Shown piece by piece: positions 38,180 through 47,534 of a stretch of 64,000 nt of DNA. This stretch comes from an uncultured Schlesneria sp. (GTDB lineage: Bacteria; Planctomycetota; Planctomycetia; Planctomycetales; Planctomycetaceae). Positions within the stretch are counted from its first letter, which is position 1, and each line of letters starts with the position of its first letter. The position numbers were made by a program, and so were the translations under genes. The DNA lies in contig CAIVEI010000113.1 in NCBI GenBank assembly GCA_903904835.1, positions 1 to 64,000 of the forward strand. The letters are read 5' to 3'. The notes under the pieces are model-generated. The model saw nothing but the letters and a program-made list of their open reading frames with translations, ran no database searches and was not told where the DNA came from.

Positions 38180-38521
38180 GAAATGATTCCTCTAAAGACA
38201 ATTCAACAATTGCCTCGAAAGTTTGATTAGAACCGACCAACATGAACCAGGTGTCGCAGGACCTTGCGCCACAGAGATCGTATCGAAATCTTGTTTCTTT
38301 TGTCAGGAACCCAGTGAATCGACGCAGTTGAATCACGCGCGTCGCACGACCGAATGAGCATAAGGACGCCTTTTTCTCGTCGTTCAAGCCAGACCCCAGG
38401 TGCGCCGCCTGCGTCAACCCTTGGATTCTTTAACCCCAAAGAATGAAAAAAGGTGCCGGCAAGAAACCGGCACCCGGTGGGGAAAAACATTCAGTCGTCG
38501 ATGTGATCAACAAGCAGTGAT
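38180..38521. other. Intergenic region with minus-strand terminator
   Basis: No gene found. It holds the terminator for the gene upstream on the minus strand (38446-38474). The rest presumably includes the promoter of the 603 aa protein gene, without clear boxes. Confidence 0.5.
38446..38474 (-). terminator. Rho-independent terminator
   Basis: On the minus strand GGTGCCGG (38474-38467), a 7 nt loop and CCGGCACC (38459-38452) form a perfect stem followed by TTTTTTC. It lies 48 bp after the stop of the 417 aa exported-protein gene. Confidence 0.8.
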
Positions 38522-39775
38522 TTACCGGGTAGAGTCGGCGATGGCGATCGCCGCGGACTGGCCACCAGGTTGTGGAGAAGACGAGGCTGGGGTCCGAGCG
38601 ACCCACTGATTAACGCGAACTACGGAGGGACTCGAAAACTTACGGGCAGGAACAGTTGATTCAGTCGTCCGAGCAGGTGCCGCTGAATCGCTCAACTGTG
38701 TTTCAACAGAGTTTGAAGATTTGTACGAGGTACCATTCTTCTTGAACTGATCAGCGTCCAGAGTATCGTCTCGTTCTGCTGATCGCGGTGCTTTTTGACC
38801 TGAAGCTCGTTGATCGGGAGTTGGCTTCAATGTCGTCGCTGGTGCTCCTTCGGTTGATGGAGCACTTCCTACGGCTGTACTTCCGATCGGAGCATAAGAA
38901 AGTCGTGTCCCTGTCTGAACGGTTTTTACGACGGTCATCGGCTTCATCACGGTGATTTCTGTCGGCTCGTAGACAATTCGACTTTGAGCGACCTTGCGAG
39001 TCGTTTGTGTTGGTTGCAATGTTGTGACGTTGTAAGTCACTTGTTTCATCCCCGGAACCGCAACCTGCTTTGTATAAGGTTGTGTGCAAGTCATCGTTTG
39101 TGGGACAAACGTTCGTTGCTGTCGGTACATCGGAGTGAACGCGTTTCGCAAATCGTAGCTGGCTCGGTTCATGAAGCCGGCGGCATTAGGACGATTGTCG
39201 TACTGCCACGAGGGGACGCGGCCTGTGGGGACGTTATTGGTCACCCAGTAGCCAACTTGCTTTTGCGTGGTTTTGTATTCCGTCACATTGTGATAATCGA
39301 CCGTCGAAACATTTGCGGTCCGCTGTTCCGTGACCGGACGCATTTCGGTGACCATCTGATCGACGTATTCGGTTTTGACGACCGGTCGGTTGACCGTCTG
39401 CTTGACCGGATGGTACTCCGTCACGTGGACGTCCTGCACAACCGGATGAACGATTGTTTGCATTGGCTGTACTTTAACCGTCTGAACGACGGGAACATGA
39501 ACGACCTGGACAGGCTGTTCGATGTAGCAACCAACTGGTGGACCGCTTTGAGCCGCGTTGCTATAAGCGTAGGACGCGGTCGTCATCGGCGCGGCAGAAT
39601 AGGCCGATGCCGTTTGTCGCATAATTGGTGGCGTTCCCATATACGGTGGGGCGGAGCAACCGCAGCTGCGTCCCCCTCCGAAACCGGAAAACCACTGTGC
39701 GGATGCCGTTCCGCTGAGACTTAACACGGTGAGGCTGGCAAACAATGTGGCCAGTCCGAACGATGATCGGGGCAT
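38522..39775 (-). CDS. Exported Val/Thr/Pro/Tyr-rich repeat protein
   Basis: 417 aa. ATG 39775 is chosen because AGGAAGG stands just upstream; a longer frame exists. The signal peptide is MPRSSFGLATLFASLTVLSLSGTASAQ. A short Gly/Cys-rich segment (GGGRSCGCSAPP) leads into a region of about 90 residues of irregular repeats built from V-P-V, Q-T-V and H-P-V (QPVQVVHVPVVQTVKVQPMQTIVHPVVQDVHVTEYHPVKQTVNRPVVKTEY), repeated more loosely at 230-290. Ser/Ala/Thr-rich tail. The pattern suggests an extended beta or fibre-like surface protein. No family assigned. Confidence 0.75.
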   Translation of the reverse strand: MPRSSFGLATLFASLTVLSLSGTASAQWFSGFGGGRSCGCSAPPYMGTPPIMRQTASAYSAAPMTTASYAYSNAAQSGPPVGCYIEQPVQVVHVPVVQTVKVQPMQTIVHPVVQDVHVTEYHPVKQTVNRPVVKTEYVDQMVTEMRPVTEQRTANVSTVDYHNVTEYKTTQKQVGYWVTNNVPTGRVPSWQYDNRPNAAGFMNRASYDLRNAFTPMYRQQRTFVPQTMTCTQPYTKQVAVPGMKQVTYNVTTLQPTQTTRKVAQSRIVYEPTEITVMKPMTVVKTVQTGTRLSYAPIGSTAVGSAPSTEGAPATTLKPTPDQRASGQKAPRSAERDDTLDADQFKKNGTSYKSSNSVETQLSDSAAPARTTESTVPARKFSSPSVVRVNQWVARTPASSSPQPGGQSAAIAIADSTR

Positions 39776-39959
39776 GGAAACCTTCCTACCTGAAAACCTG
39801 AGGTCTGAAAGCGGTGATGTGAAAGCGCTGAGGTGAATTGTGAAGGGATGCTTCGGCAGCAATTGCTTGTGAAAAGCGATTGGCTGGTCGAAGCGGGCGG
39901 ATTTTTAGAAGAATCTCGATTTTCGGTCAAGACCGTAACTTCGATCGCCGACACGAATG

Positions 39960-42900
39960 TCATTTACCCAAAACATGAATCGTGTTGTGGATCAAGCCAT
40001 TGAACAATTCGCCGTTCGACCCGATCAGCTTATATTCGATCGACATGCACCATGTTGGTTCGATCTCGGGAAGCTCAATACTGACGGTCCGTCGATCGTC
40101 CGAAAGTGTCACTGAGGAGACCTTTAATTCCTTTTCGTTGTAATGGTTCGACCCATAATTGGCAGTCCGCTTTAATGACCAGGTGCGAACCACGAAACGA
40201 CTGGGGTCGAGTGATTTAACGGGATCAACGGGATCGCCGAATCGAATCTGCATCCCGTGTTCTCCTGCATGCAATCCGATCGGCAGATGAGCCGGTCGTC
40301 CGGTCGCACGAATGCGGTAGAAACCGCCAGGCTGAGTGGCATTACCGGCCCACGCGAACATTCCGCAGGTGTATAGCTGGCCGTCAACCGGATGAAACCG
40401 GCCCCGCATGATTCCGGTCGGAAAGATTGGCAAAGGTAATTCGCACATCCCACCCTGCACCAGCTTCGACGGTTCCCTGCCCCCGTCTGGATTGGTTCGA
40501 GTGATCGTTTCAAACGGGACAACGTACACCTTTCCATAGCCGTACGAGAGATTGAGTAATGAACCTTTGAGCGGTCCCCATTTCTCGCTGGTGACCCAAA
40601 GCAATTCCGCTGGTGACCGATCAAAAGCATTCGTGATCCAGCACAACGGTGGCTGAGCGGCACCGTCGGACGAGTCGGTCACGTCGTGATAGCCGAACAT
40701 ATTTCCGTAGAACGGTGGTGACTCACCCGGCTTGGCGGGCGTGACCCAATTGATTCGGTTCTTGGGATTCCAATGTCCTTCCTGGTCGGTGACGATGAAT
40801 GTCCCGTCGGGATTCAGGCAAACACCATTAGCCGCACGAAAGCCATTGGCCACAATTTCCGTCCGTGACCCATCGGAACTGACTTTCAACAGCGTCCCAT
40901 GTTGAGGGACAACCGCAGGCAATGCGTGACGCGCTGATTTGGCGTAGTAAAAATTTCCTTCGGGGTCGGTCTGCAAGCCCATGGCGAATTCGTGAAAGTG
41001 CTCGGTCACCTGGTGATCGCTGTTAAAGCATTCGATGAAATCGGTTTCGCCATCTCCGTTCAGATCTCGCAGGATTGCAATCTGATCTCGGCAGGTGACG
41101 TAGATCTGATCATCAACAATTTTCAGTCCGAGCGGCTGAAACAGTCCATTCGCAATCCGCCGCCATGTTAATTGTCGTGGCGACGTCAAATCCGCAGAAC
41201 CGGGTGCTGAGCGCGTCGACTTCACTCCGCCGTTGCCGTTTTGAACAAGGTCGTGTTTGCCGAGAATGCCACTCACCAGCCAGACATCCCCGTCCCAGGA
41301 GCAAACGGCCATTCGGTCGCCGTCAGGGTAAAAGTCAAATCCGGTCAGCCGAAGTTGAGCGAACCAAGGATTATTCACAGGAATGGTAAAAACGTCGGCA
41401 GCAAAAGGGCCGTTGTCAGGGCCAACCACGATTTCTGTTTTCAGTTCGCCTGGCCATCGCTGTGGACCACCGTGAGTTAACGATGTGAGATCCAACGGAG
41501 GTTGACTTACCAACGCGGTCAGGACCTCAGGCCCGACAAAATGCCGAAGCGGAGCCACGGAGAGCACAAACTTTAACGATTCATTCCCAGCAGGCAGACT
41601 CAGCAGTAAACATCCGCCATCACCGCGCAGCCATTTTGCACCCTTTGGGGTCGGCGATAGCCCTGCCGCAATGTGGACATTCGTTTCATCGAACGGGGCT
41701 GTACCGGCACCGGTCACGCGACCATCATGTCCCCGTCCAGACTCATCCTTTCTCACGTCGTTGCTGGCATCGTTCAACGGCCACGACGCCACAAGGTGTT
41801 CGTCTTTCAAATCTACCGAGGAGTCTTGTAGTTTTGGTCGCGTCACCACCTTTTGAAAGAATCGGACGTTACTGAGGTAACCGACGAAGAATGTCGGGTC
41901 GGGGAAGTTTGGTGTTGTGTAGCCAATTCGAATGGTCTGTTTGTCGGCTTTGGCCTGTGGTTTCAATGCCCTCTGGCCATCAACCTTCCCGTCAACAAAC
42001 AGCGTTACCTTGCCAGATTTTTGTTCCCAAGTCATAGCAACATCGTGCCATTGATCGTCGGCAACGTTAGCTTTTCCCACCACGGCTCCGACCCAGCCGA
42101 TGTCAAACGTCAGTCGACTCCCTCGAACAAAAAGGCTCTTCCCATTCGCCGCCCAATTTCCTTCGGTCGGCGCCTGGCAAAAAATGGTCCCCCCTGTCTT
42201 TGTCTTGATTTTTGCTGAGATTGTGTAGTCGCGGTCGGTCAGATCAAAGTCGTCGAATTTATCGATATCGATTCGTGTCTGTCCGCTGAAAAATTGCCCC
42301 TGAGCGTTCCCTGTTGGAGCCGGCAACGGATCGGGGATTAATACTGCGACGGTTCGTGGATCAGTTTGAGATGCCGTTCCGACACCAGCCTCCAGTATGT
42401 TCGCCGCACGTTTGGGATGAGTCGCGACTTTCAGCAATAAGTTCTTTGGTCGGGGGCCGATTTGAAAAGTCCGTGTGTAAACGGAAGTGCTGAGATCCTG
42501 CTTAAGATCCGATGAGCCCCTCTTTTCAGAACTTTCCGGGCGGTCAGGACTGGATTCAATTACGCTGGTCACACCTGGCATTTCCAGAATGTTCGTACGA
42601 CCGACCTTATACGACAGAATGACCTGATCGCCAAACTGATAAAGGCCGCGATAACGCCCCCAGTCACGTGGCAACGGGCCGTAGTGCCTGTTGTCTCGCC
42701 CAATAACTCGTGGATCATCGAACGAACTCGTGTCGGGATTGGCCCAGGCTGGTCCCGTGGGATTGAAGATTTGAACCTCCCCTGAAACGCGAGGATGACT
42801 ATTATGTCGACCGTCAAAATTGATGCCGTGCCAGTCAATGAAGTTTGAGGACTGTTGCGGCTGGGCACTCCAGGCTGCCGCCATGCGCAATGTGTCGTGA

Positions 42901-44096
42901 TCGAAAACCTGCCAGTGCGCGCCGCGTGAAACTCCGCCGGGTCCGGAATCCAGTCGGACGGCGACCCCTTTCTGGGCGAAGTTCGATCCGTCGCTGCCAA
43001 CTTCGTACGTCGCCGTCAGAAACGGTCCGTAATTCATTGAAGACCAGGGTTCGACATTTGACGGAGATGGACCACGCGAGCTTCCCTTGGGCAATGAAGC
43101 AAGATACTCAGCGTCGATTGTCGCGTATTGTGAGGGATTATGCGGTTTGAGATACGTTTCGCGAACGTAGTGAATCACATCGTACTTCTGCTGAGGGACC
43201 ATCCAGGTCTGCGGAGCCATCAACCCAAAACCGTGTGTCAGCGTGTGGTACATTCGATAGGGATCGTGACCATTCTTAAACTTTCCCTGGGCGAATTTCA
43301 AAGATGTGGGAAGTGAACCTGGCTGGTCCTTGGTGCCGTGACAGTTAACGCATAGCCGCGAATAAATCGCCTCACCCCGTTGGAACGCTTTGTCGTTCAG
43401 ATCGCGAAGCAGGCTGGCATGATCGATGTCACGTTCATAATCAGGCAATACAAATGCGATCAGCGATGCCGGCGGCTGCAATTGTTTTGCCGTCTCGGGG
43501 CCACTTTCGGCAATCGCAATCAGGTAAGCCATCAGATCGAGAAACTGCTGACGGTTTGCCAGGACATTAACTTGTCCTGCGGGCATAATCGAAGTCTTGC
43601 CTGTGACGCGTTCTTCAATCTGCGATTTGGCCAAAGTCACCGTTTCGCCAATCCGTGCTACATCGCGCAGGACAAGTGTGTCGTCAGTCTCTTCGACAAA
43701 TAGACCGGTAACGGTCCTTCCGTCGGTCAGTTGAACGATGACCGGTTCAAATCCTTTCCGAATGACTTTGGATGGTTCGAGGATTGACTCAACCAATGAT
43801 TCGGCAAGTGATTCAGCCTTCACGTTTTTTTCGAGACGCGTCAGGTCGGGTCCCAGGACCGGCAAGCTGGAGGCCTGGCCGACGGTATGACACTTTGAGC
43901 AGGCGAGAAACGGCTGGTGGAAGACAATCGCCCCGCGTTTGGGGTCCCCCGCACTTCTTGCCGATTTTGCAAGCGACGCTGGTCCTTCCGCGACAAGCTG
44001 ATCCTGCAATGTTCTTCCCTGTCCCCAGGCTGTGCCAACGAGTCCGTGTAGCAACAGGCAGAAACAACAAACTCGACCCGTAAAGGAATATTTCAT
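39960..44096 (-). CDS. Giant exported cytochrome c / LamG / propeller protein (PVC type)
   Basis: 1378 aa with a signal peptide (MKYSFTGRVCCFCLLLHGLVGTAWG). Two c-type heme sites: CSKCH (about 66, PVC heme-binding module with GPDLTRLEKN and SILEPSKVIRKGFEP) and CVNCH (about 250, ordinary cytochrome c domain). Next comes a region of about 300 aa resembling DUF6797-type sequences, then a LamG/concanavalin-like domain (about 630-780; YTISAKIKTKTGGTIFC, WHDVAMTWEQKSGKVTLFVDGK). The C-terminal 450 aa look like a PVC dehydrogenase propeller (TGFDFYPDGDRMAVCSWDGDVWLVSG, NGVCLNPDGTFIVTDQEGHWNPKNRINWV). Probably a periplasmic oxidoreductase acting on a bound polymer or sugar (inference). Module content overlaps the protein at 16.2-19.7 kb. 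Confidence 0.88.
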   Translation of the reverse strand: MKYSFTGRVCCFCLLLHGLVGTAWGQGRTLQDQLVAEGPASLAKSARSAGDPKRGAIVFHQPFLACSKCHTVGQASSLPVLGPDLTRLEKNVKAESLAESLVESILEPSKVIRKGFEPVIVQLTDGRTVTGLFVEETDDTLVLRDVARIGETVTLAKSQIEERVTGKTSIMPAGQVNVLANRQQFLDLMAYLIAIAESGPETAKQLQPPASLIAFVLPDYERDIDHASLLRDLNDKAFQRGEAIYSRLCVNCHGTKDQPGSLPTSLKFAQGKFKNGHDPYRMYHTLTHGFGLMAPQTWMVPQQKYDVIHYVRETYLKPHNPSQYATIDAEYLASLPKGSSRGPSPSNVEPWSSMNYGPFLTATYEVGSDGSNFAQKGVAVRLDSGPGGVSRGAHWQVFDHDTLRMAAAWSAQPQQSSNFIDWHGINFDGRHNSHPRVSGEVQIFNPTGPAWANPDTSSFDDPRVIGRDNRHYGPLPRDWGRYRGLYQFGDQVILSYKVGRTNILEMPGVTSVIESSPDRPESSEKRGSSDLKQDLSTSVYTRTFQIGPRPKNLLLKVATHPKRAANILEAGVGTASQTDPRTVAVLIPDPLPAPTGNAQGQFFSGQTRIDIDKFDDFDLTDRDYTISAKIKTKTGGTIFCQAPTEGNWAANGKSLFVRGSRLTFDIGWVGAVVGKANVADDQWHDVAMTWEQKSGKVTLFVDGKVDGQRALKPQAKADKQTIRIGYTTPNFPDPTFFVGYLSNVRFFQKVVTRPKLQDSSVDLKDEHLVASWPLNDASNDVRKDESGRGHDGRVTGAGTAPFDETNVHIAAGLSPTPKGAKWLRGDGGCLLLSLPAGNESLKFVLSVAPLRHFVGPEVLTALVSQPPLDLTSLTHGGPQRWPGELKTEIVVGPDNGPFAADVFTIPVNNPWFAQLRLTGFDFYPDGDRMAVCSWDGDVWLVSGILGKHDLVQNGNGGVKSTRSAPGSADLTSPRQLTWRRIANGLFQPLGLKIVDDQIYVTCRDQIAILRDLNGDGETDFIECFNSDHQVTEHFHEFAMGLQTDPEGNFYYAKSARHALPAVVPQHGTLLKVSSDGSRTEIVANGFRAANGVCLNPDGTFIVTDQEGHWNPKNRINWVTPAKPGESPPFYGNMFGYHDVTDSSDGAAQPPLCWITNAFDRSPAELLWVTSEKWGPLKGSLLNLSYGYGKVYVVPFETITRTNPDGGREPSKLVQGGMCELPLPIFPTGIMRGRFHPVDGQLYTCGMFAWAGNATQPGGFYRIRATGRPAHLPIGLHAGEHGMQIRFGDPVDPVKSLDPSRFVVRTWSLKRTANYGSNHYNEKELKVSSVTLSDDRRTVSIELPEIEPTWCMSIEYKLIGSNGELFNGLIHNTIHVLGK

Positions 44097-44517
44097 TGAA
44101 AGGTTCTTCGTTTAATGAGCAAAACACGGTCAAGCCAGTTTCCACTGCGCGGCAGGGAGTCGCGAAACACATCGAGATATCGTGTTGCTTGAACTTGATT
44201 GATAGTCACATTCCGACCATTGTCGGTCACGCTGTTCCACTCGATTGTGCAATGCAATATTGGTTCTGACAAGCGGCAACGAGACAACCTGTTGCTCAAC
44301 ACGATTCCATATTTCAACGGTCCAGCCGGGGCATAAACGGAAAACGGATATCCCTGGCTTACGGACAACTGAATTGAATCTGAGTACCCTTCGTAACACG
44401 ATAAGAGTTCGGTGTTTCGACCCGTCGAGTACGGCGATACGATACATAACAAAGCCTGTTCAAGACTCGGTCGAATTGGGTCGCTTTTCATTCTTACGAC
44501 GAGGAGCGGAGGTCAAA
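44097..44517. other. Divergent intergenic region
   Basis: Separates the cytochrome/LamG gene from the Uma2 gene. A 132-codon minus-strand frame (44093-44491) fills it and overlaps the next start by 4 bp, but its sequence looks like no protein family, codon use is not distinctive and there is no ribosome site; I leave it uncalled. No repeats seen. Confidence 0.45.
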
Positions 44518-45111
44518 ATGTCAACTGCTGTGGCTCGGAATCACCTCGGCCCAACCGATGCCGGGCGATGGTTGACACGAGACGAATTTGCGACGGCGCA
44601 ATTTCAAGAACCCTACATCTACGAACGTGTCATGGGGAGGCTGTTGGTCTTGAGTCCCGCAGGGCCAGAGCATCGATTCGTATCAAGGCCTTTCCGTCGA
44701 CAACTCAGCGGCTATTGGGATCGTCACCCTGATCTTGTGGACGATGTCGATATTGAAGGCTGGGTCGCGACAAGCGAAGACAACGACCGATTGCCTGACA
44801 TCTGCGTCTATCTGGCAGGTTCCTCGTCGCACGAAGTTGTTCCGAACCGAGTACCCGATTTGGTGTTCGAGTTTGTCAGTGGAAATCGATCGGACCAGGA
44901 ACGGGACTATGTTCAGAAGCGGCAGGAGTACCACCAGATTGGAGTTCGCCAGTACGTGATTGTTGACCGGCTGAAAAGGGAGGTCCTTGTCTTGCGCTGG
45001 CAACCAAGTGACTACGACACCGCGATTTTGACAATCGACGAAACGTATACAACCCCTCTCCTTCCCGGATTAGAAATCCGTGTCGCAGAAGCTTTTTCCA
45101 GCAAGGATTAA
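44518..45111 (+). CDS. Uma2 family (DUF820) PD-(D/E)XK nuclease-fold protein
   Basis: 197 aa from ATG 44518, preceded by GGAGG at good spacing. The nuclease-fold core is visible: RLPDICVYLAG (Asp about 94), VPDLVFEFVSGNRSDQERDYVQKRQEYHQIGVRQYVIVDRLKREVLVLRW, with Glu about 118 and Lys about 134 as likely catalytic residues. Uma2 proteins are numerous in cyanobacteria and planctomycetes; their biological role is unsettled. It stands alone between divergent and convergent neighbours, and the convergent DUF1559 gene ends 20 bp away. Confidence 0.85.
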   Translation: MSTAVARNHLGPTDAGRWLTRDEFATAQFQEPYIYERVMGRLLVLSPAGPEHRFVSRPFRRQLSGYWDRHPDLVDDVDIEGWVATSEDNDRLPDICVYLAGSSSHEVVPNRVPDLVFEFVSGNRSDQERDYVQKRQEYHQIGVRQYVIVDRLKREVLVLRWQPSDYDTAILTIDETYTTPLLPGLEIRVAEAFSSKD

Positions 45112-45131
45112 TCGATTGTTTCGACCGATCA

Positions 45132-45983
45132 TTAAAAGCCGGAAATCTGTTCGCCGCCGTTGCGCGTGATCAAAGATTGATAGATCTTCGGGTCAATATT
45201 AATCGAGACAAACCGCACGGAACCGTCCGCCATGAGGACATGAGCGCCTCCCGTATGCTTGCTGCTGGCACCGTTCGGGTCGACGACTCCTTTGACGGTT
45301 GCTGCGTTAATGTCCTGCGGCTTCATCCAGGGGATATTGAGTCCACAGCCTTCGACAATCATCAGTGTATTGGATGTGCCATCACTGATATCACGAAGTG
45401 GTACACATTTGCCATCACCCAAGGCGGTATTGCTGCCGGTGATCGTGACGTAGGCCGTATTCGTGCTGCCGGGGATCGTGTGCGAAGGACACCCGTAAAC
45501 CACCGGCAATGGATTGAGCAAACCCGAATTCGAGGGGCTGTCCCAGGCATCGTCAAATTGATAGGAGTTAAATCGACCAGCCTCGCCGAGAAATGGCAGG
45601 ATTGAAACTCGCCAACTCAGTTTTGGCTCCCCCTCAAGGTCATTCAGATGTGCCGCCGGGAATAAAGTGAAAGTGTCATGGTAATTATGTAGCGCAAGTC
45701 CAATCTGCTTGAGATTATTCTTGCACTGAGTTCGGCGAGCCGCCTCGCGAGCCTGTTGCACCGCAGGCAACAGTAACGCGATCAAAAAGCAGACACCGAA
45801 AAACATGACGGCACATGCGGCGACCGCGATGATGGCGGTCGTCATGCTGCTTGAGCTGCCCCCCGACTTGGTTCGAGCGGCCTCGGGATTGCGACCCTTA
45901 CCCTGTTTCAGCCTCTCACCACAAAAGGGACAAAAATTATCTTTGGCGGAAATATCTTCCGCACAGCTCGGGCAAGTCGCCAT
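45132..45983 (-). CDS. DUF1559 pseudopilin-like protein with N-terminal zinc ribbon
   Basis: 283 aa. Residues 4-21 form a zinc ribbon (CPSC...CPFC, Cys 4, 7, 18, 21). A single membrane helix (about 47-72) runs into the DUF1559 signature LLPAVQQAREAARRTQCKNNLKQIGLALHNYHDTFTLFPA, and the H-X9-DG ending is seen as HTGGAHVLMADGSVRFV. DUF1559 proteins usually begin with a type II pseudopilin signal; here that start is replaced by a cytosolic zinc ribbon, so this form is more likely a membrane-anchored protein than a processed pilin (inference). The family is hugely expanded in planctomycetes. Confidence 0.88.
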   Translation of the reverse strand: MATCPSCAEDISAKDNFCPFCGERLKQGKGRNPEAARTKSGGSSSSMTTAIIAVAACAVMFFGVCFLIALLLPAVQQAREAARRTQCKNNLKQIGLALHNYHDTFTLFPAAHLNDLEGEPKLSWRVSILPFLGEAGRFNSYQFDDAWDSPSNSGLLNPLPVVYGCPSHTIPGSTNTAYVTITGSNTALGDGKCVPLRDISDGTSNTLMIVEGCGLNIPWMKPQDINAATVKGVVDPNGASSKHTGGAHVLMADGSVRFVSINIDPKIYQSLITRNGGEQISGF

Positions 45984-46081
45984 GGTCGAATCCCTTTGAG
46001 CGAATTCTCAAACGAAATGATTGTGACATGATTCGACTGCATTACCCTGTTCGAGTCAAACATGAACTGATCGCGCAGCCG

Positions 46082-46621
46082 CTACTTTTTCTTCCTGGCC
46101 AATTCAAATGAATGGGTGCTATCAGTTTTGCCACCCTTAAAGAGTACCCAATCAGCCTTGACGTGATCGGCATCGATGAAGGTATACGTGACTTGATGCA
46201 TGTGATCTTCGGTTTCGATCTTTGCGTTTTCGGCCTTTGGACAAACCAAAACGATCTGAGCCGGGTTCGATGTCTTTTCCTCTCGCATAAGTGGCCGGTT
46301 TTGCAGCATGCAATAGTGCGTCAGGGCCAACTTGCCGTCTTCCACATAGAACAGCGTGATCATTTCATGATCTGTTCCGCCAAAGAGGGTCTCTTGGACT
46401 GCGCTTCCCGCAGCGGTGGTCTTGTAAGTGACAGCGGCTCCATGTTGACCATGGTCGCCCGGTCCACGAATCACTTCCCACTCGCCGCTTAACGATTTGA
46501 TCCGATCAAAGCTGGACGGTTTCGTCGTCGCTTTGCCATCGGTCTTCTCTTCAGCCCGCGCGAACGACTCCCATGCCATCACCGAAACAATTAAAGCCAG
46601 ACAGATTTGAACGGTCTTCAT
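46082..46621 (-). CDS. Exported beta-barrel-like protein of unknown function
   Basis: 179 aa from ATG 46621, with GGGAG 5 nt upstream. Signal peptide MKTVQICLALIVSVMAWESFARA. The mature part alternates strands typical of a lipocalin-sized barrel: LSGEWEVIRG, GAAVTYKTTAAGSAVQETLFGG, MITLFYVEDGKLALTHYC, HMHQVTYTFIDADHVKADWVLFKGGKTDSTHSFELARKKK. The shape recalls exported proteins annotated as DUF1579-like, but I do not assign it. It lies alone between the DUF1559 gene and the DevBCA-type operon. Confidence 0.72.
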   Translation of the reverse strand: MKTVQICLALIVSVMAWESFARAEEKTDGKATTKPSSFDRIKSLSGEWEVIRGPGDHGQHGAAVTYKTTAAGSAVQETLFGGTDHEMITLFYVEDGKLALTHYCMLQNRPLMREEKTSNPAQIVLVCPKAENAKIETEDHMHQVTYTFIDADHVKADWVLFKGGKTDSTHSFELARKKK

Positions 46622-46807
46622 GTTTGCTCCCATGGGTCAAATGGACAGTATTCACTCTCTTGGATGGATCTCAAGCGACCGTGTCATCTTAACCGATCGC
46701 ATTCGCCGTGAAACGCGATTGTTGAGAATCGGATGTTTAAACAATACCAGAAGCCTCTTAAGTTCGGGCGAATTGCAATTTCATCTGTCGTCGACGCAAA
46801 GGCGTTG

Positions 46808-47527
46808 TCAAAGTGAATTCACGGGTTGTTTGATACGACCATCTTCCATTTCGATGATCCGGTCCGCGACATTCAGGACGCGGTTGTCATGAGTCACCAT
46901 CAGGATCGCAGAGCCATGATCTGTTGCCAGCCGCTGCAGAAGCTCGACGACTTCTCGGCCCGAATGACTGTCGAGTGCCGCAGTTGGCTCGTCAGCCAAA
47001 ACCAGTTGAGGCCTCCCCACAAGAGCCCGTGCAATCGCCACCCGTTGCCGCTGGCCGCCTGATAGCTTAGCCGGGTAATAATCCATCCTGTCTTTCAGTC
47101 CGACCATTTCCAGAAGCTCGCTGACACGTTCTCGCGACTCGGTCGCCGTGACTTCCGGATGTAGCTGCATCGCCATGGCAACATTATCTCGCGCCGAGAG
47201 AAAATCCAGCAGATTATGGGCCTGAAAGATAAACCCGATCTGTCGCCTTGTTCGGACCAGATCGGCGACGCTCGCAGTTCTAAAATCGGTACCCAGGACG
47301 GTTAATTCCCCGGTTTTCACGTGACGAAGACCACCGACGAGCGTCAGGATCGTCGTCTTGCCGCTCCCCGAGGGGCCTGTGAGCAGCACGATTTCTCCTG
47401 GAAAAACATTGAAATTGATATCGAATAAGATCTGCTTGCAAAGGTCACCCTCACCGAACGAAAACGCTAAATGGTTGACGTTAACGATCGGCTCGGCAGT
47501 TCTATTCACGCAGTGAATCATTCGCAT
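46808..47527 (-). CDS. ABC exporter ATPase, DevA/MacB-like
   Basis: 239 aa with intact motifs: Walker A GPSGSGKTT, Q-loop FIFQAHNLLDFLSARDNVAMA, signature LSGGQRQRVAIARALVGRP, Walker B LVLADEPTAALD and the switch His in MVTHDNRVLNVADRI. It belongs to the LolD/MacB/DevA class that pairs with FtsX-type permeases. It is the last gene of a TetR-HlyD-permease-ATPase operon, 7 bp after the permease. It likely powers export of a lipid, glycolipid or toxic compound across the envelope; the substrate is unknown. Confidence 0.92.
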   Translation of the reverse strand: MRMIHCVNRTAEPIVNVNHLAFSFGEGDLCKQILFDINFNVFPGEIVLLTGPSGSGKTTILTLVGGLRHVKTGELTVLGTDFRTASVADLVRTRRQIGFIFQAHNLLDFLSARDNVAMAMQLHPEVTATESRERVSELLEMVGLKDRMDYYPAKLSGGQRQRVAIARALVGRPQLVLADEPTAALDSHSGREVVELLQRLATDHGSAILMVTHDNRVLNVADRIIEMEDGRIKQPVNSL

Positions 47528-47534
47528 TCCCGTC

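Noticed and set aside
44093-44491. 132-codon minus-strand frame overlapping the cytochrome/LamG start by 4 bp
   Set aside because: The overlap looks operon-like, but codon choice is not distinctive, no ribosome site precedes it and no family is recognisable. Left uncalled rather than excluded.
44518-45111. Uma2 protein as a mobile-element or toxin-antitoxin component
   Set aside because: No partner gene, terminal repeats or target duplications are seen around it.
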